Below, in pieces: positions 56,421-64,000 of a DNA stretch of 64,000 nucleotides; within the stretch, counting starts at the first letter, position 1, and each line of letters starts with the position of its first letter. Source of the stretch: Amphiura filiformis. Lineage: Eukaryota; Echinodermata; Ophiuroidea; Amphilepidida; Amphiuridae. The notes under the pieces were generated by a model that worked only from the letters and a program-made list of their open reading frames with translations, was not told the origin of the DNA and searched no databases. The stretch lies in assembly GCF_039555335.1 (NCBI RefSeq), contig NC_092628.1, forward strand, positions 67,287,292-67,351,291, written 5' to 3'. Both the position numbers and the translations under genes were made by a program.

Positions 56421-58105
56421 GCCTACATAAATCTCATTGATTACAATACAAAATTAATTATGGTGTACATTTATCACATTGTGTCTCATCAGTCAATCAC
56501 CATACTCCATACAAACTTATTCAAAAGTTGAAGGATTTGTTATACAATTTCAACATGTTTCTGGGTCATCACATCTGGGGAAGTGGAGTAATCATGTGTC
56601 AATGCCCTCACTGGCAACAAATCTCACAATGCCACCCATACTAAACATCTTCTAAATCTTATTTTCAAGTGTTAAGGCTTCAGCCACATGTAGAGTTTAC
56701 ATAAACTGGGAATCTTAGGGCTGCTGCAGACTTTTTAGTATATGTAGAATATTCAAAGCAACATGTCTTCATTATTTAATCTAACGAATGTTTGATGACA
56801 TAAAATCGATAATATATTTCTACCAGACATTCGACACAACATATTACCGATTTTACATCATCAAACATTTGTTAGAACTTAAAACATTACTGGAAATAGA
56901 ATGAGATTGATAAAAATAATGATTACGAAGACATGCTGCATGGAATATTCTGCGTAACATACAGAGTCTGTATGACCAATTCGGTCGATTCACAATACGA
57001 TGCGCCACCAGCGGTAGCTGGGGAAATGCCAAAATACGCAGTGCATCATGGGAAAATGTCGACATCTAAAGCCCGCGTAATACGAATACAACACAGGAAC
57101 ATGTATTTGTGTGTTTAAATGTCAATATATTATGTTACACACAAATGTACACTAAACAGCAGTTTACACTAATTGTAGTAGATCTATTGATCACGCGGAA
57201 TCCTTCGTGGATCTGTCTTCAGCATTATTATTATCACACTCGCGTAAAAATCCAATGGTGGCTAGAAAGGCGATGTCGACCCAGGAGGTCAAAATATAGA
57301 CTAGCAAGAGCAACCGTTGGCGGCGCATTGTATTGTGAATCGCGAGAATTGACCACACAGGTTCAAAACATCTCACCAATGACCACATTTCAGATTTCAA
57401 TAAATAAATGTCCAATTAATGGGAATATAGCTACTATTTTGATTTTCAAACAATGGTTTGATAAATACACTTCAGGGTATTATAAAAAGTTACATCCAAT
57501 TTGACAGCAAAGGATTTACATGTAGAAAAAGCCACAAATGATGAGAAGGTAAAAATGGTATATATATATCATAAAGTCAAATATAAAGTTATCATATTTA
57601 GTGACTAATCTCTACAGATTACCGCTAATAATGTTATCAGATTTTCATATGTGAGGAACCCAAACCACATGAGGCTTTTTACTTCATGAAATTGACTGTA
57701 ATAACAAGTTGTGGTAATTTGCCTTTTTTTAAACACCCCCCCCCCCCACACACACACACAATTTCTTTACTTTGAAATGCAAAACATTTTAAATTTGCAA
57801 AAACAATTTTAATTTGAAAGTATTAAACTAAAAGTGTGCTAAATTATTGAACATCACATGTGTTTGGTTGCTATGGTGATTTAAATTGAACTATGACTAC
57901 GAGTAAACTACAAGTAATAATGAAATGTGTGCAATATTTTGACCTGCCTATTTATGTTGGTATTATAGTACTATGCATAGCATGTAAGACCTGCCATATA
58001 GGACTCCCTGTGTTTATAAAAGAACTTATACTTAAGTTACAATTTAATATGGATTTGATAGTACATGTAAAAATAACTTCTAATGAAGTTGTAAAAAGTG
58101 AAAAC
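56421..58105. other. No gene supported; weak inverted repeat and a dinucleotide tract
   Basis: 56978-57020 (CAATTCGGTCGATTCACAAT, ACGATGCGCCACCAGCGGTA) recurs as a diverged reverse complement at about 57312-57350. The open frames there do not resemble a known protein. 57736-57761 is a run of C followed by CA repeats. The rest shows nothing I can support. Confidence 0.4.
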
Positions 58106-58107
58106 TG

Positions 58108-58386
58108 CTCTGTATCAAGGGTAGCGCTAAGTTGCTTTTTGGGGTCCCGGACCCACCAAAATAGAGTTGGGACCCCCTGTTTTTAAGTTTTCTGCAAGTT
58201 CAGGGGTCCCTGCAGTCCCCCAGTTTTTAAATCTAGCGCTATTGCAGATATACTAGTTATGCTGCATTTGTGCAACTGGGACTCACCAAACTCTACTCCG
58301 GACCCCCTACTTTTTAATTTTTTTCAAGTTCGGGGGTCCCTGCGGACACTCGAGTGTTTAGTTCTAGCGCTACCCCTGCTCTGTAT
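58108..58386. mobile_element. hAT-like MITE with perfect 8-bp target duplication
   Basis: The element spans 58116-58378 between two CTCTGTAT copies (58108-58115, 58379-58386). Ends CAAGGGTAGCGCTA and TAGCGCTACCCCTG are inverted with one difference. Inside, a block of about 120 bp containing GGGACCCCCT..TTTTTAA..CAAGTTC.GGGGTCCCTGC is present twice in the same orientation. Confidence 0.85.
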
Positions 58387-58664
58387 GCTGTTGAAAAGAA
58401 AGCTGATGAATAGGTCAAATAAACATGTAGACAATGGGAGTGAGGTTTATCCAGGGAACAATTTACTTAGACACTCTGGTCAGCTCATAATAGGTGGGAC
58501 TTGTAACTTTGTAGATTGATATAGAATAGCGTACAAACAGCTTGGCACATCACCCACGTGAACCATGCTTTGTGTATTGCTCGACTGATGTGAGCTTTTG
58601 TAAATTCATGCAGGCATAAGGTGGGATTTTTGTTTTAATGGCAGGCCTCAATCAAGATAACAAA

Positions 58665-58850
58665 CAGAACCAAGGCTTATATTAACCAGGCAGCAGGCAC
58701 CCAGGCTTTTTTTACCCCATGGTTGCCAAGTTTTGGCTCCTGATGAGTCCAATATTTTACACTGCAAAATATAGGACCAGGAGCTATCTTTGGGACCAGA
58801 TGCTCATTTTAGCTCCTGGTCCAGGCATACTTAATATAAGGCCTGAACAG
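58665..58850. mobile_element. Probable MITE
   Basis: CAAGGCTTATATTAACCAGG on the left and CCAGGCATACTTAATATAAG / GCCTG on the right are inverted. Internal TTTTGGCTCCTGATGAG and TAGCTCCTGGTCC words also pair partly. Boundaries are approximate. Confidence 0.5.
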
Positions 58851-58884
58851 AACATGAAAAATCTGACCACGCCTCTAAATTATT

Positions 58885-59069
58885 TAAAGGGACATTTAGA
58901 GATCCGTCAATCACAAACTAATCTAACATGCGCGCGATCTCAAAGATGGTGTAACATTTTAGTTTTCTTCATATTTTGACAATGATATATGGATTATCAA
59001 CCATTTCTAAGCGACTTATAATATTTTACTGAATTTATGGTCCTCGATGGATCTCTAAAAGTCCCTTAA
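58885..59069. mobile_element. MITE of about 180 bp
   Basis: Left end AAGGGACATTTAGAGATCC and right end GGATCTCTAAAAGTCCCTT are inverted with two differences. TTAA is present at both edges, compatible with a TTAA duplication although the left side has one extra A. Confidence 0.65.
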
Positions 59070-59536
59070 AAATATTTAGACAACATTACCTGAATTTTTT
59101 AAAATTTTGCAATACTGCCTTAATGGGGTCATAGTTTTGCAGTTTTACATTCATTTTTGGCTGGCCCTCCAGTGCAGGATAAACATGTAGAACTGTGTGC
59201 CGGATGGCGATATTTGTGCGTGTGTACTCCTGGCCAAAGCAGAGCATCATTATTCATCCATTCTGTGGGAGGGGTGGCACAGGAAAATTCCCTAGAATTG
59301 CTTAATTTTATGTTTAAAAAAAAAGAAACAGAAAGCACACATAATTGGTTATTGATGAAACAGTAGACTTCAGTGTTTAACTAAAATGCTAGTGAATTAA
59401 TAAAATCAAGTCCTCATAATCTAACAGTGGGTATGACTGGCTACAGCTGTCTACAATACAATGCTCTAGCTGGATGCCAAATACTGATTGCATACATGTG
59501 TGTAAAAATAACATGAGAGTTTTCCTTCAGCGATTG
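59070..59536. other. Probable 3' untranslated region of the ankyrin gene
   Basis: Lies directly downstream of the minus-strand stop at 59537. No other gene recognised. No certain polyadenylation signal was fixed. Confidence 0.35.
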
Positions 59537-62455
59537 TTAACACTGGTCCATTGGCTGTTGATTGGTCTCAGCCTCTTCATTATGATGGCTTTGTGCTAGT
59601 AGCTCATGTATGTCTGTATGTCCCATATCTTGAGCAAGTTCCACTGGTGTGATACCATTCATACTTGCTGTAATGTCTGCTCCAGCCTGGACTAGAATTT
59701 CACACACACTGTAATGACCTACAAAATAAGGAAAGTGAAAAAGTTTGTAAGGAGATCCTACAGTAAACATTACAGGGGGCAAATGCGTTGGGTGCCACCC
59801 TTGGGGGCACCCAAATGACCAATAACAGCACAAAAAAGATTATTTAAGACCGATTTTCAACTTCATTATGATCAAAATTAATTAGTGGTCGGCCCTATTT
59901 CTGCAAATGTACGCGAATTGTTTCCAAGAATGGGGGGCATTTGTATTCTAAGCCTTGGGCACCACAATACCTAGCTACGTCACTGGTCACAGTTTATATT
60001 GGAAAACGCATAGACCTGTTTCACAAACACCAACATTGATCTTATCAATGATTTCATCAACTTGTGTTTAATGTGTGGTAAATCAAACATAAGTTCAATT
60101 GTAAGGCTTTGTAAAATGTAGGCAGTCCCTTTTTGACAGTGAAGATATTCTCACCTTGCATAACAGCTAGATGTAGTGGTGTTGCTTGGTCACATTTTGG
60201 GTTGGCAGCATTAACATTAGCCTCGCCTTTACCAATTAACAATGTCACCATCTCCACATAACCCCAGTTAGCTGCAGCATGGAGGAGTGTTGCCAGATTC
60301 TCGGCATGGACTGTTTACATCTATCACACCTTTTACCTGGTGAGAAAATCAATATTTATATGAAAATATATATACATGCAGAGAACCAAATAGATTATAA
60401 GTGAATGGACAAACTCTGATTAAAGGTCCTTGACCTGATCGACAGCCTCAGTCATCCCCCATTTTTCTTCATCAAAATTGAGATCTTTGTATCAGAAGAA
60501 GCTCATGTTGTTCTCATTAACCCAGTGACATCTAATGCCAGAGATATTCTTCATTTAAATGGTGTGAACAAAAACGTAGCGAATTATGGTGTGCATGTAC
60601 TATACTATGGGAATTGTTATCCACGTTGTTGCTTCTCATATCAAAACCGCTGGAACAATACAACTCAAAATGTGGAAAGATATTGTTTTAATGGTAGGCC
60701 TTAATTAATCTAAGATAGAAAACAGAACATACACCTATACAATATCAAAATTTTCTTTTGTATTGTTCACAACCCCATCAAATTTTTATTGAATATTTCA
60801 CTTTTGCAATGACTGCATATTAGCTGAAAGCATAGCATTTATGATGTCATTATCATGCAGTGATGTCATAGCACGGCTGGCAAACCATTGCAGAAATCCT
60901 TCATGTAAATAACGTATAGATACATGTACTCTGTATGGTAACAACTATATTAACCAATGAGCGAATTAATTCCTACCTTAGAATTTTTAGATGGTACTCC
61001 ATCTTTAATCAGCGAGTAAGTGACTGTATCAGGTCATGATCTTTTTGGCCTTTGATCTGATAACAAACTCCTAGATGCCTTGAACCGGCCCCTGTCTTTG
61101 TTCAAACTTTCAGGAGTCTACTGAAAATTCCGAGGTATTTCAATTCCTTGTGTTAAAATCATAAAGTTTCCATTTTTGTTGGTCCAAAGTTGATCACTCA
61201 GTAGAAGAACCATGATTACAAAGAATAATCATGATTCCAAATCAACTTTGGCCATAAGATTTTTAAGATGCTTGTAAAATTATTGAGAGATCATTATCTG
61301 CAATGACTTACCTTGGTGACTAGATAATGTAGAATATGTTGCTGTTTATGCATGATAGCTGCAAATACTAAAGTCCTTCCTTGTTCATCTCTTACACTAG
61401 CCACCACTTTGCCACTCTTGACAAGATAGTACAATACGCTGACATGACCAAGTCTCACTGCCTGAAATGCTCTCCTCTTCATCACATCTGCTGCAGAGCT
61501 TGGTTTCAGCCCATCCTCCTCCTCGCTTTCATTCATCAAATCTGATTTGAATCTGCGGTAGAATTTGACTATGTTGCTCCAAACATTTAATAGAAGAAAG
61601 GCTCGTAGAGCCAACATCCATTGCGCATAGTCTCGATTTCTAGTTGACATCTTGGCGTCAGTCAGCAAACGCTTGTATTCATGGGTCCTTTCTGATGAGA
61701 GAATGTCTAAAATGTTTAAGAATACATGTGGACCTTGTGCACTGCATAGTCTGGCAGGGTATTCCCTTAGCACAGCCAAAACTAGATGATTTAAATCAGA
61801 CAAGTTGACATCACCTTGTTTGATGCCATCTTCAAATGCTATAGTTAATTCGTCACTTAGGATTCCAACTTCCATCTTGATGATATCAAGTCTCTGGTAT
61901 TCTGGAAACTCTGTGAGCCAGAAGTGTGAAAAAGCGTACAAAGTTCTCACCATGATTGCACCAACTAGTTAGATCATTAACCATTTCATTTGACCTTGTG
62001 AGCCACTCGTTCACACAGCTGCTGTCCATATGTTGCAATGCATAATCAAAATTGCCATCAGGTATTGCAGCAGACACTTCACCACTACTTGGCCTATCAC
62101 TACCACTGCTACTTGCTGTGGATGGCCTGGAGCTTTCCTGTGGAGATGATGACACTGGTGGCAGAGGGGTCTTCAACTTTCTGAAATCAAAGCTTGAAGG
62201 TGTCTGGGGACGTTTGAAAACACCAGTTGTCCTTGGCTTAGCCCCCTTTCCTGATGTTGGCGGAGGGCGCGGAATCAGAGAATTGCCATCACTAGCTGCT
62301 AGTGTTGAATTTGCACTGACTGCACCTTCCCCATAGAGGCTCATAGAACTCAAGGGCCTAGTTAAGTCTTCATTGTTATCTTCTTCATCACTATCTCGTA
62401 TGGTCAATCGAGAGACGCATATCAAATCACGCAAATCTTTGACACTTCTAGACAT
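59537..62455 (-). CDS. Ankyrin-repeat protein, three exons, two apparent frameshifts
   Basis: Exons are 62455-61312, 60336-60155 and 59718-59537. The N-terminus (MSRSVKDLRDLICVSRL) leads into a low-complexity, Ser/Pro-rich region of about 120 residues. A conserved-looking helical domain follows (EFPEYQRLDIIKMEVG, ERTHEYKRLLTDAKMSTRNR, MLALRAFLLLNVW). Then come about three ankyrin repeats (AFQAVRLGHVSVLYYLV, TLLHAAANWGYVEMV, TPLHLAVMQGHYSVCEIL) and a short acidic tail. Splice sites are good: AAG|GTAAGT, CACCAG acceptor, CAAG|GTGAGA, TTTGTAG acceptor. Two single surplus bases break the frame: one T in a run of five (plus-strand A5 at 61929-61933) and one C (plus-strand GG at 60308-60309). Removing one base from each gives exon lengths that match the splice phases and about 501 residues. 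The family is not recognised; ankyrin repeats imply protein binding. It could be an intact gene with sequence errors or a young pseudogene. Confidence 0.85.
60337..61311. other. Intron of the ankyrin gene
   Basis: GT-AG intron between coding exons 1 and 2. No further exon is required by the reading frame once the two single-base problems are corrected. No repeat was recognised. Confidence 0.6.
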
Positions 62456-62541
62456 TGTGCAATAGTTCCTGTAGGTCTATTCTAGTCAACAAAGATATAT
62501 CAATTTTATTGTAAGCTAGTTGAATTTAAATCATCAGTACA

Positions 62542-62718
62542 TCAGTGGTTGATGTTCATTTGAATTTGCAGCCTGATGTCCAAAACAAAGAGAGCGAAGG
62601 CCACGATTGATGGGAGCTTGAAGCGGACACGGAATGCCAGGTTGAAGAAGAAATTCAGGGTTCTTGACAAAAAAGCCAGCGCATCTGCTTCCATGGTCAA
62701 TGCAACAATACAGATACC
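62542..62718 (-). CDS. Probable last exon of an upstream minus-strand gene, partial
   Basis: A good acceptor (CCAATTGCAG|GGTATC, exon edge 62718) opens a 58-codon frame ending in TGA at 62542. The frame reads GICIVALTMEADALAFLSR then TLNFFFNLAFRVRFKLPSIV and AFALFVLDIRLQ. Codon third positions are strongly C/G (TTC, CTG, GTC, AAC, ATC, GCC in succession), unlike the AT-rich surroundings, which is why I prefer this frame to the overlapping one. The product is hydrophobic and not recognised. It ends only about 90 bp before the ankyrin gene's start codon. It might instead be a 5' exon of an alternative ankyrin transcript. No partner exon was found to the right within the window. Confidence 0.45.
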   Translation of the reverse strand, partial: GICIVALTMEADALAFLSRTLNFFFNLAFRVRFKLPSIVAFALFVLDIRLQIQMNINH

Positions 62719-62814
62719 CTGCAATTGGACATAACAAAAAAACACAACTTGTAAACAGTGTTCATCAATTAAATTATTATATTGTTAGCCAATGCCCAGC
62801 AGACCTCAAATTTT

Positions 62815-62995
62815 AATTTTTTGGGCACCCATTTTCAAAGCCACTGGGTAAAGACAAGGGCAGTGGGCTGGGCACCAAGGCCAACAAGTAATGAAGAATG
62901 CCTTGAAGTTGACCAAGATTTGGGGGCACCAAGGCCCAAACTGAAAAAGTGCAGGCAATAATGGCCTCGGTGGCCCTGAAATTCAAGCCCTGATG
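62815..62995. repeat. Probable MITE relative of 22075-22243
   Basis: Shares GGGCACCAAGGCC words and the ends ACCTCAAATTTTAA and GAAATTCAAGCCC, which are roughly inverted. Diverged; boundaries uncertain. Confidence 0.4.
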
Positions 62996-63710
62996 CGCAG
63001 TATTGAATGAATCTACATCTGGTAAAAGGTATGTACTTTCATATCTGGGCATCAGACAGGTCATTTACATCATGAATGCCCCACTGGCTGCTATGTGGTG
63101 TGCAGTAATTGCTGGGAGTGACTGCTTATCAGCAATATGTTGGACAAGACCAAGATTTTGGAGACTCCTAACAGAAAGTCCTGGTTTTCAGTCAATTTTG
63201 TTATGATTTATATGGCCGGGCAGGTTGGCTATGTGCTTTGAACTTGCCACCCAGAAAAAGGTGGGGGTTAGTGTATTCCTTTTTTGCATCACTTGGTATT
63301 GTACAAATGTACATATTATTATGTTTTGATGGATCCAAGTGTATGGAAATATTGGATCCAAAACATAATAAGGATAAAATTGGATGCTTTACGCCAAATA
63401 TTTATTGGTCTCGCTATGAGTTTTAAAATATTGGACTCGACTTTTTAAACTTATAGCTTGACCAATAAATATGGGCTCAATCGATCCAATTTTATATCAA
63501 ACGTGGGTCATAAGCTAGTGATGAACAGATCCACCCTAGATCGGAAATTGCCAATCCCCATCCAAAAAATTTCAGATCGGTCTGATACTGATCCGATCCG
63601 ATATTTAATAACAATCACGTAATTCATGTTAGGCTCGACTCAGAATGAATGACGACTGTGACACATTTACACTTCCATATGTATGCTCAGTAGCAGTAGT
63701 ACAGTACATA
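62996..63710. other. No gene seen
   Basis: No recognised exon. Several TTGGATCC/GGATCCAA words occur around 63330-63490. Confidence 0.35.
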
Positions 63711-63775
63711 TACCGTATTCATTCCAATAAGCGCCCAGGGCGCTTAACAAAGTCATTTTGGGTGGGCGCTTATTT
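63711..63775. repeat. Short inverted GCGCCC repeat
   Basis: TACCGTATTCATTCCAATAA / GCGCCCAGGGCGCTTA on the left and GGGCGCTTATTTTTTAC on the right. Resembles the ends of the element at 55990-56420 and is probably a short related MITE. Confidence 0.45.
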
Positions 63776-63817
63776 TTTACACTAGTTTTAGTCATCAATC
63801 ACCGTCTGAAAGTATTT

Positions 63818-63883
63818 AGTTAGTGCGCCCTCATAAAATGTGTCCATATATTTTGACACCACTTTTTTGAGGGCGCACTAACT
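63818..63883. repeat. Short palindromic MITE, 66 bp
   Basis: AGTTAGTGCGCCCTC and GAGGGCGCACTAACT are exact reverse complements around about 36 bp of AT-rich sequence. Very short for a mobile element; possibly a deletion derivative. Confidence 0.65.
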
Positions 63884-64000
63884 GGGAGTAAATATGGCGG
63901 CCGTCATCAAAAAATACGATTTTGAGTTAGAATCACGTCAAACTTGGCCTTTAAAGGCATTTGCAGGTGGTTATTGTGAAGTATTTATGATATATATATA

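Noticed and set aside
57109..57504. 131-codon plus frame and a hydrophobic 74-codon minus frame (57191-57415)
   Set aside because: The minus frame has a signal-like LLLLVYILTSWVD stretch, but no start context, partner exon or homologue could be supported, and part lies in a diverged inverted repeat.

Overview
This is an AT-rich, intron-rich animal nuclear sequence. Open reading frames are short and broken by spliceosomal introns, and most of the window is degenerate transposon-derived repeat. The mix fits a marine invertebrate, most likely a deuterostome such as an echinoderm: frequent TAGGCCTA-type words, very many non-autonomous DNA transposons, a tRNA-derived SINE, and a Rab40 that reads like the vertebrate protein. 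The species call is an inference and nothing here proves it.

Layout. 1-14.4 kb is repeat-dominated: hairpin elements, a degenerate tandem array of about 140-bp units (3.3-4.1 kb), a retroelement fragment (5.4 kb), a hAT-like element with a perfect 8-bp target duplication and further inverted repeats nested inside it (5.87-7.19 kb), a TTAA-flanked element (8.66-9.53 kb), and a 1.7-kb element whose arms are inverted minisatellites (11.7-13.4 kb). At 14.4-15.2 kb (+) lies a three-exon gene for a small one-helix membrane protein I do not recognise. 15.2-24.4 kb holds a TTAA-flanked MITE, a 5'-truncated non-LTR retrotransposon and a SINE split by another transposon.

The clearest gene is Rab40 on the minus strand (49415 down to 24437). 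Its five coding exons join without a frame break into a 272-residue Rab GTPase with a SOCS box and a C-terminal CaaX-type tail. Its 19.4-kb first intron holds many repeats, including two Harbinger-like MITEs, a 1.5-kb terminal-repeat element with internal tandem duplications, and a 1.8-kb element carrying six copies of a 16-bp motif.

49.4-59.5 kb is again transposon territory, with several hAT-like elements that have clear 8-bp target duplications and two readable cases of one element inserted in another. 59.5-62.5 kb (-) is an ankyrin-repeat protein gene of three coding exons that needs two single-base corrections to read through; these may be sequence errors or pseudogene lesions. Just upstream on the same strand is a probable terminal exon of another gene (62.54-62.72 kb).

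The three named genes do not form an obvious pathway. Rab40 proteins act as substrate receptors of cullin-5 ubiquitin ligases; the other two have no assignable function from sequence alone. I saw no CRISPR array, rRNA, canonical tRNA gene or recognisable virus.
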